Shown: one piece after another, positions 1 through 9,111 of the stretch
Position numbering within the stretch: the stretch's first letter is position 1
Layout of the letters: each line of letters begins with the position of its first letter
From: Melioribacter roseus
GTDB taxonomy: Bacteria; Bacteroidota; Ignavibacteria; Ignavibacteriales; Melioribacteraceae
Direction: 5' to 3'
NCBI GenBank assembly: GCA_020722065.1
Contig: DYLK01000007.1
Location: 1-64,000, forward strand
DNA length: 64,000 nucleotides
Position numbers and translations under genes: made by a program
The notes under the pieces: model-generated
Databases searched by the model: none
Seen by the model: only the letters and a program-made list of their open reading frames with translations
Told to the model about the DNA's origin: nothing

Positions 1-135
1 ATTATTAAGTATTTTATTTTCAAAAAGATAATCGGATTAATTTATCATTTTTTAAGAATTTAAGATTTTTTTTTAATAATTTCTTCTATTATTTTCTAAC
101 TTGCTTTTTGTAATTTTTAACTATTTGGATGATTT

Positions 136-1506
136 ATGTTAAAAGATGTTGAACGGGAGAAGTGGGGTTCAAGAATTGGTTTTATTTTAGCGGCTGCAGG
201 CTCGGCAGTTGGTTTGGGAAATATTTGGAAATTCCCCTATTTAGCTGGCGAAAACGGCGGGGCTGCATTTATACTTGTTTATCTTTTCAGTGTTATTGTT
301 ATAGGTTTACCCTTAATTTATGCAGAAATTTTAATTGGAAGAACTACAAATCGAAATCCAGTTGGAGCTTTTGTAACTTTATCAAACAATCATCCATTCT
401 GGAGATTATTTGGCTTTCTTGGAGTAATTGCTGGGTTTTCAATTTTATCTTATTATTCAGTCGTTGCTGGTTGGACACTCGGTTACATTTTTGAAGCCAT
501 AAAAGGAACTTTTTACAGTTTTTCATTACCAACAGACGCAGCAAATCATTTCAATTCGCTCACTGGAAATCCTTATTGGAATGTTAGTTACTTCATTCTT
601 TTTATGCTTCTTACAATGTCTTTTGTCTATTTTGGAGTTCAAAAAGGGATTGAACTCGGAAGTAAATTTATGATGCCACTTCTTTTCATAATCTTATTGG
701 TTCTTTTGGTTCGTTCGTTAACGATGGAAAATACCAATTTGGGATTGAGTTTTTTGATAAAATTAGATTGGTCAGTAGTCCGCCCAGGAACATTCCTTTT
801 AGCTTTGGGACAAGCTTTCTTTTCGTTAAGTTTAGGTATGGGAGCAATGTTAACTTATGGAAGTTATATGAACAAAAAAGATAGTATAATTTCTTCAGGT
901 TTTAGCGTTGTAACTTTGGATGCTTCTGTTGCTATTTTAGCAGCATTTGCAATTTTCCCAGCACTTTTTGCAGTTGGAATGGAACCAAATGCTGGTCCAG
1001 GCTTGGTTTTTCATACTTTACCAATTGTTTTTACAAAAATGCAAGGTGGATATTTCTTCGCAATTTTGTTTTTTATTTTACTTGCTTTAGCTGCTTTAAC
1101 TTCTACAATATCATTACTCGAAGTTATTACAGCATATTTTGTTGATGAAAAAGGGTGGTCACGCAAAAAAGCAGTTATCATTTTTGGCTCATTAACAATT
1201 CTATTAGGAATTCCCAGTGCGTTATCTTTTAATGTTTTATCAAATTTCACAATTAATTCGCTAAACTTTTTTGATTTGATAGATTTTATTTCATCGAACA
1301 TATTTTTACCAGTTGGAGGATTTTTAATCTCAATTTTTATTGGTTATTTTTTGGGAAAAGAAAAATCAATTGAAAATCTGAAACAAGGCTCTGAATCATT
1401 CTTCGATAAATATTATTGGTTTGGCAACATTTGGTTTTTCTTCATAAGATTTGTAAGCCCAATACTAATCTTCCTCGTTTTTTTAAGATCACTCGGTTTA
1501 ATCTAA
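136..1506 (+). CDS. Na+-dependent amino-acid symporter, NSS/SNF family
   Basis: Predicted inner-membrane sodium-coupled amino-acid importer of the neurotransmitter:sodium symporter family (LeuT fold). The first membrane segment (about residues 12-35) carries the family signature with GSAVGLGN followed by IWKFPYL, and GGAAF follows; these residues line the Na+ and substrate site in LeuT-type proteins. The 456-residue length and 11 or so hydrophobic segments fit the bacterial branch. The ATG is preceded by GGATGA about 5 bases upstream. The next gene, another Na+-coupled amino-acid carrier, starts 14 bases after the stop, so the two are probably co-transcribed. Substrate cannot be told from sequence; tyrosine, tryptophan or branched-chain amino acids are all plausible given genes in the window. 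Confidence 0.93.
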   Translation: MLKDVEREKWGSRIGFILAAAGSAVGLGNIWKFPYLAGENGGAAFILVYLFSVIVIGLPLIYAEILIGRTTNRNPVGAFVTLSNNHPFWRLFGFLGVIAGFSILSYYSVVAGWTLGYIFEAIKGTFYSFSLPTDAANHFNSLTGNPYWNVSYFILFMLLTMSFVYFGVQKGIELGSKFMMPLLFIILLVLLVRSLTMENTNLGLSFLIKLDWSVVRPGTFLLALGQAFFSLSLGMGAMLTYGSYMNKKDSIISSGFSVVTLDASVAILAAFAIFPALFAVGMEPNAGPGLVFHTLPIVFTKMQGGYFFAILFFILLALAALTSTISLLEVITAYFVDEKGWSRKKAVIIFGSLTILLGIPSALSFNVLSNFTINSLNFFDLIDFISSNIFLPVGGFLISIFIGYFLGKEKSIENLKQGSESFFDKYYWFGNIWFFFIRFVSPILIFLVFLRSLGLI

Positions 1507-1520
1507 ACTAAAGGTAAAAA

Positions 1521-3164
1521 ATGCAAAATCGAACAATTTATGGATTAATTTCCTTTTCAATAATATTTCTAATTTTAATTGTTTTCGGATTGAAATTTTT
1601 CACTTCAATTTGGTCTTTTCCAGGCAATTTTGAAATTTTCAAGAACTTCCCATCTGATAATTTACCACTCGGTTTAATTCCTTTTATGGTGATTGCTCTT
1701 ATTGGGACGGGAATTTTCATCACATTCCGCTTAGGTTTTCCTCAAATTAGATACGTTTGGCACGGAATTAAAGTAACAAGCGGCAAGTATGATAGTCCAA
1801 AAGATAAAGGTGATTTATCGCATTTTAAAGCACTTTCTACCGCACTTTCAGCCACTGTGGGAATTGGAAATATTGCTGGAGTTGCTACTGCAATTTATTA
1901 TGGTGGACCTGGTGCATTATTTTGGATGTGGGTTTCTGCCTTTTTTGGTACTTCATTAAAATTTGCTGAAAGTACTTTAGCCGTAGAATATCGAAATTAC
2001 AATTCCAACGGCGAAACTGCTGGCGGACCAATGTACACAATTGAAAAAGGTTTAGGTAAAAATTGGAAATGGCTTGCAATTGCTTTTGCCAGTTTTGCTA
2101 TAATTTGCTCGTTTGCAACCGGAAACGCAATTCAATCTTTTACGGTTTCTGACCAAATTTATCACGAATTCTCACAAATCTTCGGGACTGAACATTTTCT
2201 AACATTAAAATATGTAGTTTTTCAAGGATTTTCAGTTTCAATTCTTCAAATAATAAATGGAATAGTTTTAGCATTTTTGGTTGGTATTGTGATTATTGGT
2301 GGTATAAAACGAATTGGTGATGTTTCAGGGTTTTTAGCACCTTTTATGGGAATAATTTACACAGTCACAGGATTATTGATTCTTTTTTATAATTATGAAA
2401 CACTTTTCCCAAGTTTTGGGATAATAATAAATTATGCTTTTAATCCACCTGCACAAATTTCTGGAACCATTGGAGGATTATTCCTCGTATTTATGAATTC
2501 TATGCTTTGGGGAATTAAACGAGGCCTTTATTCAAATGAATCTGGACAAGGTTCGGCAGCAATTGCACATTCAACAGCAAAAACCAAATTCTCCGTTCGC
2601 GAAGGTGTTGTTGCCCTTTTGGAACCATTTATCGATACAATAATTATTTGTACAATAACTGGACTCGTAATTATTACAACGGGAGCTTGGCATCATACAC
2701 AATTTTATCTTAACCATTTTGATCCAAATTTTTCTGGTGAAATTATGAATAGCAGTATTCTGACTTCTTATGCTTTCAAAATCGGACTTGCTTGGCTTTT
2801 CCCTTATGGAGATAAAATTGTAACAATGTCTGTTTTGCTTTTTGCCGTTTCCACAGCAATTGGTTGGTCGTTTTACGGTGATAGAGCAACTGATTATCTT
2901 TTTGGAGAAAAAGCCATTATTTATTACAAATACGTGTTCATCCTATTTGTTTTTCTTGGAGCAATCTCGCAACTTGAAGCAGTTTGGGAGTTTGGCGATG
3001 CAGCACTTGGATTTATGACTTTACCAAATTTACTTGCAATTATTTTACTTTCTGGAAAATTGAAAAAAATGACAAAAGACTATTTTTCTATTAAACATTT
3101 AACATATAAAGAACAACTTTTACAAAATAACGGAGATACAAATGTCGAACGTAAAAACAAATAA
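1521..3164 (+). CDS. Sodium:alanine symporter family (AGCS) protein
   Basis: Predicted Na+ (or H+)-coupled importer of alanine, glycine or a related small amino acid in the inner membrane. Residues about 109-132 hold the AGCS core with ATVGIGNIAGVA and YYGGPGA; GGPMYTIEKGLG follows around residue 165, and a late segment has the NESGQGSAAIAHS block typical of the family. At 547 residues it is slightly longer than many AlsT/DagA homologues because of an N-terminal membrane segment and a C-terminal tail after the last helix. It lies 14 bases after the NSS transporter and its last 23 bases overlap the start of the phosphofructokinase gene, indicating a three-gene unit. Confidence 0.93.
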   Translation: MQNRTIYGLISFSIIFLILIVFGLKFFTSIWSFPGNFEIFKNFPSDNLPLGLIPFMVIALIGTGIFITFRLGFPQIRYVWHGIKVTSGKYDSPKDKGDLSHFKALSTALSATVGIGNIAGVATAIYYGGPGALFWMWVSAFFGTSLKFAESTLAVEYRNYNSNGETAGGPMYTIEKGLGKNWKWLAIAFASFAIICSFATGNAIQSFTVSDQIYHEFSQIFGTEHFLTLKYVVFQGFSVSILQIINGIVLAFLVGIVIIGGIKRIGDVSGFLAPFMGIIYTVTGLLILFYNYETLFPSFGIIINYAFNPPAQISGTIGGLFLVFMNSMLWGIKRGLYSNESGQGSAAIAHSTAKTKFSVREGVVALLEPFIDTIIICTITGLVIITTGAWHHTQFYLNHFDPNFSGEIMNSSILTSYAFKIGLAWLFPYGDKIVTMSVLLFAVSTAIGWSFYGDRATDYLFGEKAIIYYKYVFILFVFLGAISQLEAVWEFGDAALGFMTLPNLLAIILLSGKLKKMTKDYFSIKHLTYKEQLLQNNGDTNVERKNK

Positions 3165-4350
3165 AGGCACAATTGGAATTTTAACTGGTGGCGGTGACGT
3201 ACCAGGTTTGAATCCCGCAATTCGTGCAGTAACAATTAGAGCAATTCGCGAAGGCTACAAAGTAATTGGTATTCGTCGTGGTTGGGGCGGAATGATTGAT
3301 ATTATCCGCGATAAAAAATATGATAATAGTGCAAATTTTATCGAACTTTCTGAAGAATTGGTGAATAGAATTGGAAGAACTGGCGGTACTTTTTTGCATA
3401 CCTCAAGAACACGTGCATCTAATGTCCCAAAATCATTAGTGCCAGATCATCTTAAAGATACTTACAATCAAGAAATTAATGATTTAACACCCGAAGTCCT
3501 GAAAAATATCGAGTTTATGGGGTTAGATTATCTAATTCCAATTGGCGGTGATGATACTTTAAGTTATGGTGTTCGTCTTCATAAAGAAGGATTCAAAGTC
3601 GTTGCAATTCCAAAAACGATGGATAATGATGTCCCAGGAACGGATTATTGTATCGGATTTTCTACTTGCGTTACCCGAACAATCGAAATGACGCACAACC
3701 TACGAACTTCTGCAGGCTCACACGAAAGATTTCTTGTAATCGAAGTTTTCGGACGTTATGCAGGTTTTTCATCACTACTTCCCACAATGGCAGGCGCCGC
3801 AAACAGATGTGTTATTCCAGAACACAAATTTGATATCGACCAATTAACTGAATTAATGGTTGCCGATAGATATACAAATCCAAGTAAATATTCCGTTCTT
3901 CTCGTTTCCGAAGGAGCAATGCCAAGCACAAGCAAAGAAATGATATTTGAAAATGAAGAAACCGATATGTTTGGGCACAAAAAACTTGGTGGAATTGGTG
4001 ATTTAATTTCAAGAGAATTGAAAGAACGTTCAGCTAAATTCAATAATGGAAGAAGAGTTAACGTAATCAATCAAAGACTTGGATATTTAGTTCGAAGTGG
4101 TAATCCTGATGCAATCGATTCAATAGTTCCAATGGCATTTGGAAATTTGGCACTCGATTTAATTCTTGATGGAGTTACTGGAAGATTAGTTACTCTTCAC
4201 AACGGAAGATATGATAATCAACAAATTGAAATTGTTACGAGTTACAAAAAAGTTGTCGATGTTCATAAATATTACAACATAAACCGTTTACGCCCTGTTT
4301 ACGAAAAATTTGAATCAAAACCACTTTTCATTATGGCAAGTGATTTTTAG
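3142..4350 (+). CDS. pfp: 6-phosphofructokinase, residues indicate PPi-dependent type
   Basis: Phosphorylates fructose 6-phosphate to fructose 1,6-bisphosphate in glycolysis. The N-terminal GGGDVPGLN (about 16-24) is the phosphofructokinase fold signature. Two positions that separate phosphate donors both have the pyrophosphate-type residue: GGDD at 135-138 (ATP enzymes have GGDG) and PKTMDND at 157-163 (ATP enzymes have PGT). This is known for the family, so PPi use (reversible, gluconeogenic as well as glycolytic) is inferred. 402 residues is normal for this clade. A good ribosome site (GGAG about 8 bases upstream) supports the ATG at 3142, which overlaps the AGCS gene by 23 bases. A strong hairpin terminator follows. 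Confidence 0.93.
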   Translation: MSNVKTNKGTIGILTGGGDVPGLNPAIRAVTIRAIREGYKVIGIRRGWGGMIDIIRDKKYDNSANFIELSEELVNRIGRTGGTFLHTSRTRASNVPKSLVPDHLKDTYNQEINDLTPEVLKNIEFMGLDYLIPIGGDDTLSYGVRLHKEGFKVVAIPKTMDNDVPGTDYCIGFSTCVTRTIEMTHNLRTSAGSHERFLVIEVFGRYAGFSSLLPTMAGAANRCVIPEHKFDIDQLTELMVADRYTNPSKYSVLLVSEGAMPSTSKEMIFENEETDMFGHKKLGGIGDLISRELKERSAKFNNGRRVNVINQRLGYLVRSGNPDAIDSIVPMAFGNLALDLILDGVTGRLVTLHNGRYDNQQIEIVTSYKKVVDVHKYYNINRLRPVYEKFESKPLFIMASDF

Positions 4351-4383
4351 ATTTCATTTTTTTTGAACAACTTTTATTAAATA

Positions 4384-4412
4384 AAAAAGCCCCAAATTTT
4401 GGGGCTTTTTCT
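4384..4412. terminator. Bidirectional intrinsic terminator (pfp / tRNA-Asn)
   Basis: GCCCCAAA and TTTTGGGGC form a perfect stem with almost no loop, flanked by an A-run on the left and a T-run on the right. It would end the pfp transcript on the plus strand and the convergent tRNA-Asn transcript on the minus strand. Confidence 0.85.
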
Positions 4413-4416
4413 TTTG

Positions 4417-4488
<72 letters not shown>

Positions 4489-4670
4489 AAACAAATTATA
4501 ACAACATTAAAAAAAAGGTTTTCAAATCTATTACTTAATTTCTTTTTTGTCAAGATTATTTAATATCAAATTTAAAATTATCTTAATATTAATTTAATTT
4601 TGATAGAATTTTGTTGCCTTTTCTTATTTGTAACTTATTTTTGCTTTTTTGAAACTCAAAAAGAAGAAAC
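4489..4670. promoter_or_regulatory. AT-rich intergenic region with a possible Bacteroidota-type promoter
   Basis: No gene is seen here. Just upstream of the peptide-transporter gene is TATTTTTG (4636-4643), matching the -7 consensus TAnnTTTG known for Bacteroidota, with TTTG at 4610-4613 about 22 bases before it (consensus spacing 19-21). This is a weak motif-based guess. The minus-strand promoter of tRNA-Asn must also lie in this stretch but cannot be picked out. Confidence 0.3.
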
Positions 4671-5993
4671 ATGACAAATACACAACAAACAAGCGAAAAT
4701 TGGAAATTCCCAATTGAATTTTGGTCAGCTAACTTTATGGAATTGCTCGAAAGAGCAGCTTATTATGGCTTTTTCATAGTTCTAACTCTTTATTTAACTG
4801 ACATTGTAGGTTTTTCGGATATTGAAACTGGAATTATTGCTGGAATTTTTTACGGACTTCTTTACTTTTTCCCCCCTTTTGTTGGCGCTTATGTTGATAA
4901 AATTGGTTTTAAGAAAGGTTTAATTATTGCTTTCAGTTTATTAACTATTGGTTACTCGCTACTTGGATTATATCACGCAAAACTTGCAGTACTTTTTTTT
5001 CTTTTCATTCTTTTAGTTGGAGCTTCTTTCATAAAACCATTAATAACTGGAACAGTTGCTAAAACGACAACTGAAGCTAATAGAGCCCGTGGTTATTCAT
5101 TATTTTATTGGATTGTAAATATTGGGGCTTTTAGTGGAAAGACATTTGTTCCCTATATTCGTCAAGGAATGGGAATTGAATATGTTAATTTCTTTTCAGC
5201 TTCAATGGCTTTGTTTGCTCTTCTTTTTGCAATTTTTGTGTACAAGGAACCAGATAAAAATTATGAAAACAAGACAATTCAAGACACAATAAAAGCATTA
5301 AAAGGAATTATGTCCAAACCACGACTTTGGGTTTTAACACTTATTATTACTGGTTTTTGGTTAATTCAATCTCAATTATACGCAACTATGCCAAAATATG
5401 TAATTCGTTTACTTGGAGAAACGGCAAAACCAGAGTGGCTTGCAAATGTAAACCCATTAGTTGTTGTAATTTTTGTTGTGGTGGTTACTCAATTGACAAA
5501 AAAATTAACTGCTGTAAATACAATGATAATTGGAATGTTTATTATGCCAATTTCAGCTTTTACGATGTCTTTTGCAAATCCTTCTGATGTTACAACTATG
5601 AATATTTTCGGATACCAATTACCAAGTTTAACCTTCTATATGATTGTTGGAATTGCTTTTCAAGGTTTAGCCGAGTGCTTCATTTCACCACGCTATCTCG
5701 AGTATTTTTCGCTTCAAGCACCAAAAGGTGAAGAAGGATTATATCTTGGGTTTGGACATTTACACTCTTTCCTTTCAGCAATTTTTGGATTCTCATTATC
5801 TGGATTTTTACTCGATAAATATTGCCCCGACCCCAAAACTTTACCAACTGGAATTACTGAAATTCAAAAAGCTTCATATTACGCTGATGCTTATTTTATT
5901 TGGTATTATTTTGTGGCAATCGCTATTTTTTCAGCAATCAGTCTTATTATTTACAAAGTAATTACTGATAAAATTGATAAAAATCTTGCATAA
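4671..5993 (+). CDS. POT/PTR2-type proton-dependent oligopeptide transporter (MFS)
   Basis: Predicted inner-membrane importer of di- and tripeptides driven by protons. ELLER at residues 24-28 followed by AAYYG is the ExxER motif of the POT family in helix 1, known to couple proton and peptide binding. About 12 hydrophobic helices follow, and 440 residues is short-normal for POT members, some of which have two extra helices. The assignment to POT rather than general MFS rests mostly on that motif. The start ATG follows a purine-rich AGAAGAA. rsmA begins 12 bases after the stop, so it may head a five-gene run to menG. Peptide uptake fits the secreted aminopeptidase at 36.3 kb. Confidence 0.85.
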   Translation: MTNTQQTSENWKFPIEFWSANFMELLERAAYYGFFIVLTLYLTDIVGFSDIETGIIAGIFYGLLYFFPPFVGAYVDKIGFKKGLIIAFSLLTIGYSLLGLYHAKLAVLFFLFILLVGASFIKPLITGTVAKTTTEANRARGYSLFYWIVNIGAFSGKTFVPYIRQGMGIEYVNFFSASMALFALLFAIFVYKEPDKNYENKTIQDTIKALKGIMSKPRLWVLTLIITGFWLIQSQLYATMPKYVIRLLGETAKPEWLANVNPLVVVIFVVVVTQLTKKLTAVNTMIIGMFIMPISAFTMSFANPSDVTTMNIFGYQLPSLTFYMIVGIAFQGLAECFISPRYLEYFSLQAPKGEEGLYLGFGHLHSFLSAIFGFSLSGFLLDKYCPDPKTLPTGITEIQKASYYADAYFIWYYFVAIAIFSAISLIIYKVITDKIDKNLA

Positions 5994-6005
5994 AATGGTG
6001 AACTT

Positions 6006-6809
6006 TTGAATCTAAAACCACTAAAACAATTTGGTCAGAATTATCTACAAGATAAAAACACAATACTTAAAATTACGAATAGATTTGCACCACAAAAAGA
6101 AGATTTCATTCTTGAAATTGGACCCGGGCAAGGTGCATTGACCGAAGAAATCTCCAAAATTACTTCAAATTATTTGGCAGTAGAAATTGATTCTCGTGTA
6201 ATTGAAAATTTGCAAACACAATATCCAAATGTCCTTTTTTACAATGAAGATTTCTTGAAATTTGATTTTAACAAAATTCAATCTGACAAAAAAATAAGAG
6301 TAATCGGAAATATTCCATATAACATTACTGCCCCAATTTTATTCAAATTAATAGAAAATCATTCTAAAATAAATGATGCAATTTTAATGGTTCAATTAGA
6401 AGTTGCAGAACGACTTTCAGCTAAACAACGAACAAAAGATTATGGAATTTTAAGTGTAATTCTCAACTATTTTGCCGATGTAAAACTTGAATTCAAAATT
6501 TCAAGAAATGTTTTTTTCCCAAAGCCAAATGTTGATTCTGCCATAATTTCAATAAAATTTCGAGATTTTCATATTTTATCTAAAGATGAAAGTATTTTTA
6601 TTCAATTTGTTAAAACAGCATTTTCAAAACGTAGAAAAACTCTAAAAAATTCTCTAAGTAATAGTATATTTGAAAGTTATTTTAAGAATAATATAGCTTT
6701 CGATTTCTCCAAACGAGCGGAGGAATTATCAACTGAAGAATTTGTAAATCTTTCCAATATTTATACGGCAAACCTATGGCAGAAGAAAGAGCAACAACAA
6801 AACATGTGA
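6006..6809 (+). CDS. rsmA: 16S rRNA adenine(1518/1519) dimethyltransferase
   Basis: RsmA (KsgA) uses S-adenosylmethionine to dimethylate two adjacent adenosines near the 3' end of 16S rRNA, a late step of small-subunit maturation. Motif I EIGPGQG (37-43) binds SAM and the catalytic NIPYNI is at 102-107; the N-terminal KQFGQNYL block is also typical. 267 residues is the standard length. The start is TTG at 6006, and no ATG gives the conserved N-terminus. The 3' end overlaps mgtE by 34 bases, or by 4 if mgtE begins at the GTG at 6806. Confidence 0.95.
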   Translation: MNLKPLKQFGQNYLQDKNTILKITNRFAPQKEDFILEIGPGQGALTEEISKITSNYLAVEIDSRVIENLQTQYPNVLFYNEDFLKFDFNKIQSDKKIRVIGNIPYNITAPILFKLIENHSKINDAILMVQLEVAERLSAKQRTKDYGILSVILNYFADVKLEFKISRNVFFPKPNVDSAIISIKFRDFHILSKDESIFIQFVKTAFSKRRKTLKNSLSNSIFESYFKNNIAFDFSKRAEELSTEEFVNLSNIYTANLWQKKEQQQNM

Positions 6810-8152
6810 TAAAAATCGACCAAGAATTGCTCGAAAACATTGAATATCTCATTGAAATAAATGCAGATAATTCATTGTTAAACATCTTAGTTGATATTCA
6901 TCCTGCTGATATTGCCGAACTACTTAACCACTTACCTACCGATAAATCCATCCATTTGTTTCATCTTCTTGATAGTGAAACTGCATCCGATTTAATTCTC
7001 GATTTAGATGAAACCCTTCGCGAAAAAGTGCTTGAATCTTCAGAAACCGAAAGAATTACGGACATTGTCGATGAAATGGAAATTGACGATGCAACCGATA
7101 TTATTGCAGATTTGCCAGATGAAATTGCTGAGCAAGTACTTGATAATATCGATAGTGAAGATTCTCAAGAAGTTAAAGAATTACTAAAATATCCAGAAGA
7201 TACTGCTGGCGGAATTATGTCCACCAATTTTATCTATGTATTAGATGACCAAACAGTTGATGATGCCATAAATGTTGTACGTAAACATTCAGATGATTTT
7301 GACCATATTTACCATATTTATGTATTGGATAGAAATGATAAACTAATTGGAATTGTCTTTCTAAAAACCTTAATAATTTATTCCCGTTTCAAAAAAATAA
7401 GTGAAGTACTCGAAAAAGATTTGATTTATGTCCATCCCGAGGTTGACCAGGAAGAAGTTGCCAGAACAATGACAAAATATGATTTAGTTGCCATTCCCGT
7501 TGTAGATTCCGAAATGAAGATGTTAGGTAGAATTACTTTTGATGACGTTGTTGATGTTATTCAAGAAGAGGCTGTAGAAGATTTATCAAGAATTGCTGGT
7601 TTGAACGAAGAAGAAGAAACAAGTGATACTATTTTAGATTCAACAAAAAACCGTTTACCTTGGTTATTTGTATCGCTATTTGGGGAATTAATTTCAGCAT
7701 TTGTTCTGCTATCGTATCAAGCTTCAATTGAAAAAATGATTGTCGCAAGTTTTTTTATCCCAATTGTAATGGCACTTGGTGGAAGTTCTGGCACACAAGC
7801 GGCAATTATTACCGTTCGTTCAATTTCTTTGGGCGATTTGTGGCCATCTCATACAACAAAAAAACTCATTAAAGAATTCAAAATTGCAAATATTAATGGA
7901 TTTTTTCTTGGCTCAGTGCTGCTAATTTCTACTTTTTCCCTTTTCAAAACTGAATTTTCCTTTTCCCTTCTTATTGCCTTTACATTATTAATAATTCTAA
8001 ACTTTGCAACTATCGTTGGGGCAGCAATTCCTATAGTTTTACACAAAATGAAAGTTGACCCTGCCATTGCAACCGGACCTTTTGTAACAACTATGAACGA
8101 TATTTTTGGTCTTTTAATCTACTTGGGAATGGTTACCTTCTTTTTAATGTGA
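6776..8152 (+). CDS. mgtE: Magnesium transporter MgtE
   Basis: Mg2+ channel/transporter of the inner membrane. The order is that of the family: an acidic alpha-helical MgtE_N domain (about 20-135), two CBS domains (about 140-265) that sense cytosolic Mg2+, a connecting helix, and a five-helix membrane domain (about 295-458). The last segment contains GPFVTT followed by MNDIFG, which includes the pore aspartate region. 458 residues is normal. ATG 6776 lies inside rsmA; an in-frame GTG at 6806 would give the compact GTGA overlap with the rsmA stop, and neither start has a clear ribosome site. The PAP2 gene follows with a 1-base overlap. Confidence 0.95.
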   Translation: MAEERATTKHVIKIDQELLENIEYLIEINADNSLLNILVDIHPADIAELLNHLPTDKSIHLFHLLDSETASDLILDLDETLREKVLESSETERITDIVDEMEIDDATDIIADLPDEIAEQVLDNIDSEDSQEVKELLKYPEDTAGGIMSTNFIYVLDDQTVDDAINVVRKHSDDFDHIYHIYVLDRNDKLIGIVFLKTLIIYSRFKKISEVLEKDLIYVHPEVDQEEVARTMTKYDLVAIPVVDSEMKMLGRITFDDVVDVIQEEAVEDLSRIAGLNEEEETSDTILDSTKNRLPWLFVSLFGELISAFVLLSYQASIEKMIVASFFIPIVMALGGSSGTQAAIITVRSISLGDLWPSHTTKKLIKEFKIANINGFFLGSVLLISTFSLFKTEFSFSLLIAFTLLIILNFATIVGAAIPIVLHKMKVDPAIATGPFVTTMNDIFGLLIYLGMVTFFLM

Positions 8153-9111
8153 TGAATAAATTAACCTCAAATTTCAAAAATCTTTCAGCTTCAAATGCTG
8201 TTACTATCCTTTTTTTAATCTTTTTAATGATTTTGAGTATAATTTATTCAAATCGAATTGAATATTTTGAAGAAATTCTGATTGTTGATATAATCGTTAT
8301 TCTGTTAATTTATTCAATAAATTCACTAAAAAACAATAAATATCTTTTTCTAAGATTATTATACTATTTACTTCCAATTCTAATAATTATGATAGTTTTC
8401 AAACAGCTAAATTTTATGATTGATGAAATTTCAGGTTTTATAATCGATTTTCAATTAATTGAAATTGATAAATTCCTTTTCGGCAAAAATCCATCATTAT
8501 TTTTTAATCAAATTGCTAATCCATTTATTACAGAAATTTTACAAATCTCTTACACAAGCTACTATTTGCTTCCGATTGTACTTGCTTTTGAACTTCATAT
8601 ATTTAAAAAATACGTTCAAGTAGAATATCTAATTTTTTTAGTCCTATTTGGCTTCTTTCTCTCATACTTGGGATATTTTTTGTTTCCTGCAATTGGTCCA
8701 AGATTCTTTTTAACCGACTTTTCCAAAATCAATGAAATATTACCAGGATTATTTTTTACAAATTTTATTAGAGAAAGCATCAATGCTGGCGAAGGTTTAT
8801 CAAAATCAACACAATTTCCAATATTAGAAGTTCAACGTGATGCTTTTCCAAGCGGACATACAGATATTACATTAATTATTACATACTTAGCTTTCAAATT
8901 TAATTCTCGATTTAAGTTCATTTTCCTTATAATTGCAATTCTAATTTTAATATCTACCATTTATTTATGGTACCACTATGTAATAGATTTAATTGCTGGT
9001 GCAATATTTATGCTTTTTACAATTTGGAGTGGTAAATACCTTTTTAATTTCTGGCAGTTATTTTCAGAACGAAATGAATTTATAGATTGGACTTATGATG
9101 GAAAAAAATAA
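8152..9111 (+). CDS. PAP2-family membrane phosphatase/phosphotransferase
   Basis: Integral membrane protein of the phosphatidic acid phosphatase 2 superfamily. The catalytic FPSGHTD and the later YHYVIDLIAG (His then Asp) are the second and third PAP2 signatures; GPRFF precedes them and resembles the inositolphosphotransferase-like PAP2_3 branch. The substrate is probably a lipid phosphate or polyprenyl phosphate, not determinable here. About eight hydrophobic segments. I take ATG 8152 (TGATG overlap with the mgtE stop) rather than the GTG one codon upstream. The 3' end overlaps menG by 14-17 bases, so translation of the two is probably coupled. Confidence 0.85.
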   Translation: MNKLTSNFKNLSASNAVTILFLIFLMILSIIYSNRIEYFEEILIVDIIVILLIYSINSLKNNKYLFLRLLYYLLPILIIMIVFKQLNFMIDEISGFIIDFQLIEIDKFLFGKNPSLFFNQIANPFITEILQISYTSYYLLPIVLAFELHIFKKYVQVEYLIFLVLFGFFLSYLGYFLFPAIGPRFFLTDFSKINEILPGLFFTNFIRESINAGEGLSKSTQFPILEVQRDAFPSGHTDITLIITYLAFKFNSRFKFIFLIIAILILISTIYLWYHYVIDLIAGAIFMLFTIWSGKYLFNFWQLFSERNEFIDWTYDGKK

